DNA from: JAUQQI01 sp040289115
GTDB taxonomy: Bacteria; Chloroflexota; Dehalococcoidia; JAUQQI01
Direction: 5' to 3'
Length of the DNA stretch: 17,364 nucleotides
Assembly: GCA_040289115.1 (NCBI GenBank)
Contig: PSKS01000051.1
Coordinates: forward strand, 1 to 17,364
The position numbers and the translations under genes were made by a program. Below, one piece after another: positions 1 to 8,099 of the stretch. Numbering within the stretch: position 1 is the first letter of the stretch; every line of letters begins with the position of its first letter. Below the pieces are notes generated by a model. The model ran no database searches, was not told the origin of the DNA, and worked only from the letters and a program-made list of their open reading frames with translations.

Positions 1-20
1 CCGACAGCACGTTGCGTCTT

Positions 21-61
21 ACAAACCTAACATAAACGCTTTGTGTTTATGTTAGGTTTGT
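21..61. repeat. Perfect 17-bp inverted repeat with 7-nt loop
   Basis: The arm at 21-37 (ACAAACCTAACATAAAC) is exactly the reverse complement of the arm at 45-61, with loop GCTTTGT at 38-44. The arms are AT-rich in an otherwise GC-rich region. No T-run follows on either strand, so it is not a typical intrinsic terminator. It could be an operator, a mobile-element end, or the transcript end of a gene lying to the left. No gene is visible on either side within the first 590 bases. Confidence 0.85.
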
Positions 62-577
62 CAAAGTTAGCCTCACCGGGGCAGGTGAAATAAACGACGA
101 TAAGCCACGGAACGGCGGGAGCGGGTCTGGCCGCCGCGGGATCCCATAACCTGGGGGCAGACTCGGGATTTCGTCCGCTACGCGTCCGAGTGGGCGTTAA
201 AGGCCCGGGATCCATTGAAGATGGCGGCCTGGGCCCGAGCTGCTGCCTTCACCAGGATGCCTTTGAGGTGTCCGCGGTGAAGATGTTGCCAGAAAGCCGA
301 CCGGCTGCAAAGCCGAGCTAATGATAAGGCCGGATGAGAAGGTGCTGAGGCGTGGTATGACTTACCTTGGCGGTGGGATACTGGTCCGACGCCTTAAGGA
401 GCCTGTCTTGAGCCTGAGCTTTCGAAACCTTAAGGGCCCGACCTTGACGGAACAGGTTTATTTGGGCCGGCACTGGCCCTCCGGTTCGGGCGAAGCCCCA
501 TGTGCTCTTGGCCTGTAACCGCCTTTTATCGCCCATCTACAGGTCACGAGTGTATACTCTACTGACGGTCCATGTAC
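62..577. other. Non-coding stretch, no recognisable gene
   Basis: About 500 bases contain only short open frames on both strands with no recognisable protein and no convincing start sites. Small dyads are present: AGCCG/CGGCT near 295-306, GGGCC/GGCCC at 464-479, and two copies of the palindrome CCTTAAGG at 392-399 and 428-435. A TATACT box at 553-558 could be a -10 element for the oxidoreductase gene, but no good -35 hexamer stands at the right distance. The stretch may be a long leader, a decayed gene or simple spacer; the sequence does not decide between these. Confidence 0.5.
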
Positions 578-582
578 GGAGG
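578..582 (+). promoter_or_regulatory. Ribosome binding site GGAGG deciding the oxidoreductase start
   Basis: GGAGG lies 9 nt before the ATG at 592. It supports that start over the more upstream in-frame start at 502, which would add an implausible 30-residue leader ahead of the FAD-binding strand. An ATG at 585 is out of frame. Confidence 0.7.
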
Positions 583-591
583 CAATGGACG

Positions 592-1998
592 ATGAAAGGT
601 TGGATCAGCTATCGGAGAGAGGTAACTATCGTCGATAACTTCGAGGTGATTGTTGCTGGCGGCGGGCCGGCTGGCATCGCCGCGGCCGTAGCCAGTGCCC
701 GTAACGGTGCCCGAACCCTGCTTATCGAGCGCTACGGCTTTCTGGGCGGCAATGCTACCGCTTCACTGGTGGGCCCATTTATGACCTCGTATAGCCTGGA
801 CGGCCGACACCAGCTGATCCGGGGCATATTTGAAGAGCTGGTTTTGCGGATGGAAGGCATTGGCGGCGCAATCCATCCGTCGAAGGTCCCGGCCGGAAGC
901 CCTTATTCGGGTTTTATTGTCTTTGGCCATGACAAGGTCACGCCGTTTGACCCCGAGGCGGTGAAGTTCGTCGCCGAAGAGATGTGCCTGGAAGCCGGGG
1001 TCGAGTTGCTTTACCACAGTTTCATCGTAGATGTCATGATGGAGGGGGACGCGGTAGTCGGTGTTGTCGTCGCCAACAAAGCCGGGTTAGAAGCCTTCCA
1101 AGCCCATGTGGTCGTTGACTGCACGGCCGACGCTGACGTAGCGGCCAGGGCTGGGGTTCCCTTCGAAGTGGGGCGGGCGCAAGACGGCCTTACTCAGCCT
1201 ATGACTTTGTTTTTCCGGATAGCCGGGGTTGACGATGAACGTGTCGCCGAGTATATCGTATCTCACCCCGAGGACAGGCGTCCCTTTGCCTCCGTGGTTC
1301 GGGAAGCCCGGGAGCGGGGGGAATTCCTGATACCCAGGGAAGGAATCGGGATGTATAAAACTTTAGAAAAAGGTGTCTGGCGCATCAATACCACCCGCAT
1401 CCAGGGGGTTTTCGGCACCGACCCCAGGGACCTTACCAGGGCCGAGATCGAGGGTCGTAGGCAGATCCTGTTTCTGCTCCAGTTCTTCAGGGAGAAGCTA
1501 CCGGGGCTTGAGAATTGCCGGTTGCTGGACACGGCAACCCAGGTGGGTGTCCGGGAGACCCGGCGCATCCTCGGCGAGTACACCCTTACGGCCGATGACA
1601 TCACCCAGGGCCGGGAGTTTGACGACGTTATTGCCCTGGCCGGTTACCCATTCGATATACACAGCCCCACCGGCTCTGGGGGTGGTGCCACTGGGGAACT
1701 GACCTCGGCGAACGTCTACGAGATACCGTACCGGTGCCTGGTCCCTGTCAACCGGAACGGCCTGCTTGTGGCCGGACGCTGTGTCTCGGCCACCCACGAG
1801 GCCCTCGGGGCTATCCGGGTGATGCCTACGGCTTTTGCGCTGGGTCAGGCCGCCGGTACCGCCGCTGCTTTAGCGGTCCACTTGGAGCTACCGCCGCGCC
1901 GGGTACCCATCGAAACCCTCCAGCGTACCCTACTCGAGCAGGGCGTCTACCTGGGGGAGCGGATTGCCCAGAAGCTGCAGTTGGCTAGCGAGGGGTAA
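592..1998 (+). CDS. FAD-dependent oxidoreductase (FAD_oxidored-type, PF12831-like)
   Basis: This is a 468-residue soluble flavoprotein. An N-terminal Rossmann strand and dinucleotide motif (GGGPAG, residues 23-28) lead into the acidic strand end at LLIERYG. LGGNATASLV near 51-60 is typical of the family in which the FAD pocket is followed by a Gly-Gly-Asn/Thr loop. A family-like VGVRETRRILGEY segment is at 318-330. The C-terminal FAD-contact segment LLVAGRCVSATHEALGAIRV starts near 391 and is followed by GQAAGTAAALA. No signal peptide or membrane segment is visible. The start was chosen by the GGAGG at 578-582. The substrate cannot be told from sequence; family members are diverse and often annotated only as FAD-dependent oxidoreductases. 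The gene converges on a peptide-type ABC importer operon and overlaps its last gene by 14 bp. A shared pathway (import, then oxidation of the imported compound) is possible but is inference. Confidence 0.88.
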   Translation: MKGWISYRREVTIVDNFEVIVAGGGPAGIAAAVASARNGARTLLIERYGFLGGNATASLVGPFMTSYSLDGRHQLIRGIFEELVLRMEGIGGAIHPSKVPAGSPYSGFIVFGHDKVTPFDPEAVKFVAEEMCLEAGVELLYHSFIVDVMMEGDAVVGVVVANKAGLEAFQAHVVVDCTADADVAARAGVPFEVGRAQDGLTQPMTLFFRIAGVDDERVAEYIVSHPEDRRPFASVVREARERGEFLIPREGIGMYKTLEKGVWRINTTRIQGVFGTDPRDLTRAEIEGRRQILFLLQFFREKLPGLENCRLLDTATQVGVRETRRILGEYTLTADDITQGREFDDVIALAGYPFDIHSPTGSGGGATGELTSANVYEIPYRCLVPVNRNGLLVAGRCVSATHEALGAIRVMPTAFALGQAAGTAAALAVHLELPPRRVPIETLQRTLLEQGVYLGERIAQKLQLASEG

Positions 1999-2866
1999 GC
2001 CTAGGGTCGAAGTAATCCCGGACCCGGTCGCCGAAGGCCCCCACGCCGATGACGAGCAGGCTGAGGACCAGGCCCGGAATGGTGGATATCCACCACGCCG
2101 TATTAAGATAGGCCCGTCCGTTAGCAATAATAAGGCCCCATGAGGGTTGGTCTGGGGGTGTTCCCAACCCGAGGAAGCTTAATGAGGCTTCGGCCAGAAT
2201 CACCAGCCCAACCTCGGCGGCGGCAATCACCAGTAGCGGGCCGAGGGCAGCCGGGATTACGTGCCGCGCAAGGATATGCGGGTCGGAGGCCCCCAGGGCA
2301 CGGGCGGCCAGCACGAATTCCCGCTCCTTCACCGTCAGGGTTGTAGCCCGAACGACTCGGGCGAATGTGACCCAGCGGGCTAGGGTAAGGGACAGGACCA
2401 CGTTGCCAACGCTTGGGCCAAGGACCGCCGCAAAGAGGATAGCCAACAGTATTGACGGAAAGCCCAGTTGGATGTCTGCCAGCCGCATCAAGACGGTGTC
2501 GGGCACACCCCCGTAAAAACCGGCCACAAGGCCGCACACCAGACCAATTAGACCGGCCAGAAACACTGTCGCTAGCGCCACCAGCAGGGAGATGCGCGCC
2601 CCTTGCAGCACCTGAGGCAACAGGTCCCGACCCACCTGGTCTGTACCCAGCCAAGCAACCGAGCCGTCCACCAAGACGGACCCAGGGGGCTTGAGACGGT
2701 CGGCAGTTCGGACCGTAATGTGATCGTAGGGGACTATAATAGGACCTAGAACGGCCGCCAAGGCAAAAACTCCTAACAGTAGCGCCCGAACCAGAAGCGA
2801 ACTAAAAAGAGCCCGACGTGCCGACCGGGTGGGCCGCAAGGTCTGAAGGCCGAAGGTATCAATCAT
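1985..2866 (-). CDS. ABC transporter permease, DppC/OppC type
   Basis: This 293-residue inner-membrane subunit belongs to a peptide/nickel-type importer. A first membrane helix lies near 23-45, followed by the DppC-family periplasmic segment with LGTDQVGRDLL at 73-83. Further hydrophobic segments run from about 93 to the end. The EAA loop that docks the ATPase is at about 181-206 (EREFVLAARALGASD...). The C-terminal GDRVRDYFDPRL is the usual DppC ending. The length is normal for the family. The start ATG overlaps the end of the upstream permease by 8 bp (ATGATTGA), indicating translational coupling. The 3' end overlaps the convergent oxidoreductase gene by 14 bp, leaving no room for a separate terminator. 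Confidence 0.93.
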   Translation of the reverse strand: MIDTFGLQTLRPTRSARRALFSSLLVRALLLGVFALAAVLGPIIVPYDHITVRTADRLKPPGSVLVDGSVAWLGTDQVGRDLLPQVLQGARISLLVALATVFLAGLIGLVCGLVAGFYGGVPDTVLMRLADIQLGFPSILLAILFAAVLGPSVGNVVLSLTLARWVTFARVVRATTLTVKEREFVLAARALGASDPHILARHVIPAALGPLLVIAAAEVGLVILAEASLSFLGLGTPPDQPSWGLIIANGRAYLNTAWWISTIPGLVLSLLVIGVGAFGDRVRDYFDPRLTPR

Positions 2867-3788
2867 TGCGGCTCAACCTCACCCTGGGGTCCAAGTAGCC
2901 GTAGCTTAAGTCCACCATCAGGTTGATGATAATGAAGCCGGCGGTGATGAAGAAAACGGCACCCTGGACCAGGGGGTAATCTCGATGGAAGATCGCGTCT
3001 ACTAGCAGCCGGCCGATCCCGGGCCAACCGAAAACCGTCTCAATGATGACAGCACCCCCAAGCAGATGACCCAGTTGCAGGCCTATGACCGTCACCACCG
3101 GGATCAGCATGTTGGGCAGGGCGTGACGGATGACCACCAGCCTAGGAGCTAGGCCTTTGGCATGTGCAGTCCTCACATAATCTTCAGCCAGCACTTCCAG
3201 CATGCCGCTGCGCACCAGCCGGGTTAGCACGCCGGTGAAAATGAGGGCCAGGGTCAGACTGGGCAAGATGAGATGCTTCCAGGATTCGGCTCCGGCACTG
3301 GGAAGCAGCCGCAGTTGCCTGGCAAAAATGAGAATGAGAACAATCCCCAGCCAGAAGCTCGGTACCGACTGCCCCACCAGGGAGAAAGCGGAAACGGCGG
3401 AATCAATGACCGAATGGCGTTTGAGGGCGGCCAGAATCCCTAAGGGGAAACTCAAGCCTACGGCCAGGACGATAGCGGTGAATGCCAGAAGGGCCGTTAA
3501 GGGGAAACGCTCCATGATGACCCCAAGGACCGGCGCTTCAAGCCGAATGGAATTACCCAGGTCCAGCCGAACGGTACGCCCCAGGTATTCCAGGTACTGG
3601 ATAACAATCGGCCTATCAAGGCCGAGGCGCGCCCTAAGGGCACTCAGATCAGCTGGCGAGGCGTCGGGGCCTAAAATGGCCAGGGCCGGGTCGCCGGGAA
3701 CCACCCGGATGGCGATGAAGATCACAGTGAGGGCTCCCCACAGCACTAAGACCGAATGGGCAAGCCGCCTAGCAGCATACGCGGCCAT
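2859..3788 (-). CDS. ABC transporter permease, DppB/OppB type
   Basis: This 309-residue permease forms the heterodimeric channel with the DppC-type protein encoded next to it. It begins with the typical short cytoplasmic start and first helix (RRLAHSVLVLWGALTVIF). The family segment VVPGDPALAILGPDAS with LGLDRPIVIQYLEYLG follows at about 29-70. The EAA loop is at 203-225 (DYVRTAHAKGLAPRLVVIRHA). The conserved ending is ETVFGWPGIGRLLVDAI, then the last helix and YLDPRVRL. The start lies 5 nt after the stop of the binding-protein gene, so the two genes are in one transcript. A weak AAGGG-like ribosome site lies inside the end of the preceding gene. Confidence 0.93.
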   Translation of the reverse strand: MAAYAARRLAHSVLVLWGALTVIFIAIRVVPGDPALAILGPDASPADLSALRARLGLDRPIVIQYLEYLGRTVRLDLGNSIRLEAPVLGVIMERFPLTALLAFTAIVLAVGLSFPLGILAALKRHSVIDSAVSAFSLVGQSVPSFWLGIVLILIFARQLRLLPSAGAESWKHLILPSLTLALIFTGVLTRLVRSGMLEVLAEDYVRTAHAKGLAPRLVVIRHALPNMLIPVVTVIGLQLGHLLGGAVIIETVFGWPGIGRLLVDAIFHRDYPLVQGAVFFITAGFIIINLMVDLSYGYLDPRVRLSRND

Positions 3789-3792
3789 GCAC

Positions 3793-5352
3793 TCAGAGAA
3801 CCCTTACCAGGCGAAAGTTGGGGATCCCGCTAGGCTCCGGCACAAAACCGCTTAACCGCTTGCGGAACACATAAACTTCCAGAAGGTCAAAGGGGAAGAT
3901 CCCTACAGCCTCTTCCCAGAGAATACGTTGGGCCTGGGCGTAAAGATCAAGCCGCCGTCGCTGGTCCAGGGTTGTGGCCGCCTCATCGAGCAACCGGTCC
4001 AGGTTCGGGTTTGCGTAGCCCAGGCGGCGAGCCCCCGAATGATAAAGACGCCGGAGCGTAAAGTCGGCATCCCCCGTCTGAACGGAATTGGTCTGAAAAT
4101 TGAGGTCCCAGTTCAGGTCAAGAAGGTCTTTAAGCCACTGGGCCCGCTCCTTTTCTAAACTTTTAACTTTTACCCCAATTGCATTCCAGTAAGATATCAT
4201 GGCCTGAACAAGTTCTCGGTCCTGAGGACCGGAACCAGGGTTCCACTGCATAGTTGTTTCGAAGCCCTCGGGAAAACCGGCCTCCCGAAGTAGCTGGCGA
4301 GCCCTAGCAGGATTGTACTCGTATGGGGCCTGGGGGGTGAATCCAAACACTGTCTCCGGGATGGGTGCCTGGGCCGGTTTGCCCACATCCTTAAGGAGGT
4401 CCCGGGCCATGGTCGCAATATCCAGGGCGTGCCACATTGCCTTGCGGACCCGAACGTCGTTGAAGGGCGGACGCTGGTGGTTAAACCAGACGAAATAGTA
4501 TGTGTAAGACGCGACAGATACCAGCTCCAGCTCCGGATTGCGCCGAAGGGCCGGAAGCTGGTCCGGGGGAAGCCCATAGGTGAAGTCGACCTCCCCAGTC
4601 TCCAAAGCGGTAACCCTCCCCGCAACCTCCGGTATGTCCTTGAAAACCAGGGTCTGGACTCCCGGGGGTTCGCCCCAGTAGTTAGTGTTGGCCTCAAGCC
4701 GTATCTCCGCATCCCGTCGCCAGGAGACGAACTTGAACGGCCCAGTACCTACTGGGTTGTTGAAAAATCCTTCAGCATTGACTCGCGACGCCGGGGCGAT
4801 GTAAAGGAGGGCAAGATTGGCCAACATGGTGCCCACCGGAGTCCTGGTGCGGATGCGCACCGTCCGCTCGTCGGGCGTCTCGACAGCCTCAAGGGCAGCC
4901 CAGAGGGGCGCAGGTGGGCCCTTTAGGGCAAGCACACGCTCGATGCAGGCCTTAACATCGGCCGAGGTCAGTCGTGAGCCATCATGGTAGCGGACGTCAG
5001 GTCGCAAGGTGAAAACCCAGGTGTTCTGGTCTGGGATCGACCATTCGATAGCCAGGGCAGGTTTGTAGTTACCGGTGAACGGGTCCCTGAATACTAGCGT
5101 GTCAAAGATGTGGCGGGCCACCGTTAAAGTTGACCGTTCCACCCCCTGGGCCCCGTGGGGGTCGATGGCCACGACCCGGAAGGGCATGGCCACCGTGAGC
5201 TGACCTGCGGGTCCGACCGGGGTAGGTCTGGCCGGCTGGACAGAAGTCCCGGCAACGGGTAAGCAACCGGATAAAGGCCCCGCCAAACCGAGGCCCAGCA
5301 GGGCACACAGAAAACTTCGCCGACTCACGAGCCGATCTTCCAGGTTTTGCAT
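3793..5352 (-). CDS. Peptide/nickel-type ABC substrate-binding lipoprotein (SBP family 5)
   Basis: This 519-residue extracytoplasmic binding protein is the first gene of the importer operon. The N-terminus carries a twin-arginine motif (SRRSFL, residues 10-15), a hydrophobic stretch and a lipobox LSGC with Cys30, so it is probably exported folded by Tat and anchored as a lipoprotein. The mature part has family-5 hallmarks: the IDPHGAQGVERSTLTVARHIFDTLV region, RYHDGSRLTSADVKACIERVL, NPVGTGPFKFVSW and VRKAMWHALD. The substrate (peptide, nickel chelate, opine, sugar oligomer or other) cannot be read from sequence. The ATG at 5352 has a poor upstream Shine-Dalgarno. A GTG eight codons downstream would also give an intact Tat leader, so the start is uncertain by that amount. 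No dppD/dppF-type ATPase gene follows the permeases. Confidence 0.92.
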   Translation of the reverse strand: MQNLEDRLVSRRSFLCALLGLGLAGPLSGCLPVAGTSVQPARPTPVGPAGQLTVAMPFRVVAIDPHGAQGVERSTLTVARHIFDTLVFRDPFTGNYKPALAIEWSIPDQNTWVFTLRPDVRYHDGSRLTSADVKACIERVLALKGPPAPLWAALEAVETPDERTVRIRTRTPVGTMLANLALLYIAPASRVNAEGFFNNPVGTGPFKFVSWRRDAEIRLEANTNYWGEPPGVQTLVFKDIPEVAGRVTALETGEVDFTYGLPPDQLPALRRNPELELVSVASYTYYFVWFNHQRPPFNDVRVRKAMWHALDIATMARDLLKDVGKPAQAPIPETVFGFTPQAPYEYNPARARQLLREAGFPEGFETTMQWNPGSGPQDRELVQAMISYWNAIGVKVKSLEKERAQWLKDLLDLNWDLNFQTNSVQTGDADFTLRRLYHSGARRLGYANPNLDRLLDEAATTLDQRRRLDLYAQAQRILWEEAVGIFPFDLLEVYVFRKRLSGFVPEPSGIPNFRLVRVL

Positions 5353-5487
5353 CGCGTTACCCTACTTTACTTTGTTTGCAGAAGACTAGCTCCCAACAGG
5401 GGCCATCAGGTAATGCCCTGCATCTTATCATCCTACCTCGGCCGCCCATCTTCTCGAAGGCCTCGGGGGCGCTCGCCGCCGTGAGCG
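5353..5487. other. Short spacer between defence operon end and importer operon
   Basis: On the minus strand this 135-bp stretch is both the 3' end of the ATPase gene and the leader of the binding-protein gene. A 6-bp stem GCGCTC/GAGCGC at 5469-5488 ends on the ATPase stop codon. It lacks a T-run and is at best a weak terminator. An imperfect dyad (GGGCCATC...AATGCCC) lies at about 5400-5419. I see no convincing -35/-10 pair for the importer operon, so readthrough from the defence operon cannot be excluded. Confidence 0.4.
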
Positions 5488-8082
5488 CTATTCCTCGCCG
5501 CCTTCTTTCCAATCATACGCAATTCCGTAATCTTTAAGCAAATCTTCCAGCTCCCGCCGCTTCCTGGCCAGGCTCCCCCGGTCATCGCTGACCTGAACCT
5601 TAATGTGCGCGTCCGTGCTCTGCAGGTGCTCCAACAGTTTTCGTAGGGGGTACGCGTTTCGGGCCGGGAGCTCCAGGGTCAAATGAACGCGCACCGGACC
5701 GGTCTTCGGCTCGGGCCCGGGCCGTTCCACCGGCTCCACCGGAACGACCTTAGCGCCTGGATTCGACAGAATGTCGTCGGGGATGCTCTCCCCCTGGAAG
5801 CGCTTCCCCTCGACCTCCACGGCAAAAACGCCTTTCTCCACCCCTTCCCGCACTGCCCTGGCGATGGCCTCCTTGGGCTTCGTCACCACGGGCTGACCCG
5901 GCGCGCCGCTGAGAACCGTCTCGATCTCCGCCACCGATATGGGGCGCTCCCGTGTGTCCATCGCATTGAGCAGATACTCGGGGCTGAGGGACTCGATGAG
6001 CTCCCCGCGCTCTTTGAGGGCGGTCTCCGCCGCCTCGGCGAGGGTGGCGTCGCGCTTGAGCATCACCCGCAGTTCTCGAATCCCCTCCGGCGAAGGCCGA
6101 TAGAGCCGGTTGTAGGCGGCGAAGAGCCATTCCTTCACTTTGGTCTCCTGTTCCTTGACCTGGTCGTCGACCTCCTTTTTGTCCTCGGGATCCAGCTCCC
6201 GGAAGACCGCGGCCTTTTGCACATCCTTCAGGGCCAACAGGCGCTTGGCCGCCGCCCGCAGCCGGCCCTCGCTCCCCCTTTCCGGCGCCAGGAACACCAG
6301 CAGGTTCCGCCGCGTGGTCCTTTCCACCACCCGCTTCATCCAGGCCTGGGCCTGTTCCGGGTCCCCGAGGGAGAGGGGCAAGAGCACCAGCGTCGCCTGG
6401 GTGGGATCGGGCACGCTCTCTTCAGGCAAGGAGGCTACGACCACGTGGAGCGAGGACTTGCCGGAGCCGCTGATGGCCTTGAGGCGCTCCAGAAGCGCCT
6501 CCTCGACCCGCTCTTCGGAGACCTGCTGCTCGTGGTCTAGGATGACCTTGTTTAGGTTGGGCTTGGCGGTGAAGAAGTAGCGCTGGTCGCGATAGCGCAG
6601 AAACCAGAGGTTGCTCCGCAGCCGCCCCAGCACCTCGCTCACCTGGGCCGGGTTGATCGGGGGGCGGAGCAGGGCCACCCGCAGCTCCTCTTCCGTTGCG
6701 CCCACAAACTCCGCACCCGCCGAGACGCTGTAGAGGAAGGCGCAGTTGGCCGCCCCCTTGGCCAGCTCCTCCCGGTAGTAGTCGCCGCCCAGCTCCCGGT
6801 CGATCTCCCGGGCGCGCGTGAGCACATCCCCCGTGGCGATGGCGTCAAAGGCCCCGTCCAACAGGCGCACCACCTCGGCGCGGATGTGGCGGTCGGCCAG
6901 GTCGATGTGGTGGGGCTGGATGAGATAGGCCGAGCCGGGGCGCTGGTTCCATAAACGCCGGAGCACCAGCGCCAGCAGACGCAGGGCGCCCCGGGTGCGC
7001 TGGAACTGCGGATGCGGACCCCAGCGCTGGTAGAGCAGGTCCACCAGCTCCGGATGAAACGGGTAGGCCTCACGCATCCGCTCCCGATACTGGGGGCTGC
7101 GGAGCCGCTCCGGAAAGAAGCGGGCAAATTCGCTGTAATAACCAGAGAAAGCCTCCACGGACTGCCGGGCCTGCTTGTCGCTGCCCACGCTCTGGAAAAG
7201 ACGGCGCTTGAGAACTCCAAAGACCTCGTCCTGCGCCACGGGGGTTTCGATGAGTTCGGCGCGGCCCAGCACCTTGCGCAGGTGCTGGAACATCCGCTCG
7301 GCCTGCTCGCGGTCTTCCATGGAGACCTCCAGGGAGGAAGCGGGCAGCGACACGACCAGGACCGCCTCGGGCGTCTCGACCACCGCGGCCGTAAGCGCCC
7401 GCAGGAAGGAGGCCGTCTGCTCCATCAGGTTGCTGTCCCCCACCTTGACGGCCCGGGCCAAGGCCAGGTAGTGGAGCACCTCATCCATGAGAATCAGGAC
7501 GGGCTGGGCCCGGCGCAGCAGCTCCGCCAGCGCGGGTTGCCCCGGCGGGACGCGGGCCTCGTCGGCGTCCCGCACCGCCTCGTAGAAGGTCCTCCCGCCC
7601 AGCCGCCAGGCGAGCTCCCCCCAGAGGGTTTGGACGGTGAGGCCGTCGGCGCGGCGCCCGCGCACATCCAGGGCCACGCCGTCCAGCACGGCCACGCGCA
7701 CGTTTCGGGGGAGCTGCCGCACGTTCAGGCGCTCGGCCAGGCGCTGACCGACCTCGGTGGCTTCCGCCGCCTCGGGGGATTTCACCAAATGGTAGAGGGC
7801 CACCATGGTGTGGGTCTTGCCGCCGCCGAAGGGGGTCTCCAGTCGCAGCAGGGGCGCGCCCCGGCCGGGTTGCCCCAAAAGGCGCGCCAGCACCCCCTCC
7901 AGCACGTTCTCCAGGCTGCGGGTCATGAAGGTCTTGGCGAAAAAGCGCTCCGGGTCGGTGTAATCGGGGTCGGCGGTCCCCCGTTCCACCGCGTCCAGGC
8001 TGGCCGCGAACATCGACGGGTCGATATCCCGCGCGAAGACGTCGGGATGGGGCTCGCAGACCTCCCACACGCGCTTGCTCAT
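5488..8082 (-). CDS. DUF499-family P-loop ATPase, third gene of defence-type operon
   Basis: This is a predicted cytoplasmic AAA+-like ATPase of about 864 residues from the ATG at 8082. A GTG at 8097 would give 869, but GGAGGT 8 nt before the ATG favours the shorter form. Walker A is ETPFGGGKTHT with Lys at about 89; the Gly-Gly-Gly-Lys-Thr-His form is characteristic of DUF499/COG1483 proteins. Walker B is LILMDE with Asp/Glu at about 200-201. An arginine-rich segment near 357-378 (QFQRTRGALRLLALVLRRLW) could hold sensor or finger arginines. A winged-helix-like part with YFFTAKPNLNK near 502-512 follows. A charged, helical segment is at about 600-680, and a small C-terminal domain ends in a helix rich in Lys/Arg/Glu. 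The methylase stop is 17 nt upstream, so the genes are co-transcribed. DUF499 proteins recur next to DUF1156 methylases in defence-type loci (from memory). The precise role (motor, switch or phage sensor) is not known to me. Confidence 0.9.
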   Translation of the reverse strand: MSKRVWEVCEPHPDVFARDIDPSMFAASLDAVERGTADPDYTDPERFFAKTFMTRSLENVLEGVLARLLGQPGRGAPLLRLETPFGGGKTHTMVALYHLVKSPEAAEATEVGQRLAERLNVRQLPRNVRVAVLDGVALDVRGRRADGLTVQTLWGELAWRLGGRTFYEAVRDADEARVPPGQPALAELLRRAQPVLILMDEVLHYLALARAVKVGDSNLMEQTASFLRALTAAVVETPEAVLVVSLPASSLEVSMEDREQAERMFQHLRKVLGRAELIETPVAQDEVFGVLKRRLFQSVGSDKQARQSVEAFSGYYSEFARFFPERLRSPQYRERMREAYPFHPELVDLLYQRWGPHPQFQRTRGALRLLALVLRRLWNQRPGSAYLIQPHHIDLADRHIRAEVVRLLDGAFDAIATGDVLTRAREIDRELGGDYYREELAKGAANCAFLYSVSAGAEFVGATEEELRVALLRPPINPAQVSEVLGRLRSNLWFLRYRDQRYFFTAKPNLNKVILDHEQQVSEERVEEALLERLKAISGSGKSSLHVVVASLPEESVPDPTQATLVLLPLSLGDPEQAQAWMKRVVERTTRRNLLVFLAPERGSEGRLRAAAKRLLALKDVQKAAVFRELDPEDKKEVDDQVKEQETKVKEWLFAAYNRLYRPSPEGIRELRVMLKRDATLAEAAETALKERGELIESLSPEYLLNAMDTRERPISVAEIETVLSGAPGQPVVTKPKEAIARAVREGVEKGVFAVEVEGKRFQGESIPDDILSNPGAKVVPVEPVERPGPEPKTGPVRVHLTLELPARNAYPLRKLLEHLQSTDAHIKVQVSDDRGSLARKRRELEDLLKDYGIAYDWKEGGEE

Positions 8083-8090
8083 GGCGGACA

Positions 8091-8095
8091 CCTCC
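8091..8095 (-). promoter_or_regulatory. Ribosome binding site GGAGG(T) for the DUF499 gene
   Basis: On the minus strand, GGAGGT ends 8 nt before the ATG at 8082. It lies in the short gap after the methylase stop codon (8100-8102). It is the reason for preferring 8082 over the GTG at 8097, whose codon overlaps this site. Confidence 0.75.
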
Positions 8096-8099
8096 ACAG

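Noticed and set aside
502..591. Extended N-terminus of the oxidoreductase from 502
   Set aside because: The extra 30 residues precede a normal short leader to the FAD-binding strand and lack a ribosome site, whereas ATG 592 has GGAGG 9 nt upstream.
5469..5488. GCGCTC/GAGCGC hairpin as intrinsic terminator of the defence operon
   Set aside because: The stem is only 6 bp, begins on the stop codon and is not followed by a T-run on the minus strand; listed only as a weak possibility.
5683..6540. 285-codon plus-strand open frame opposite the DUF499 gene
   Set aside because: Same reason: no recognisable motif, no ribosome site, opposite to a supported gene.
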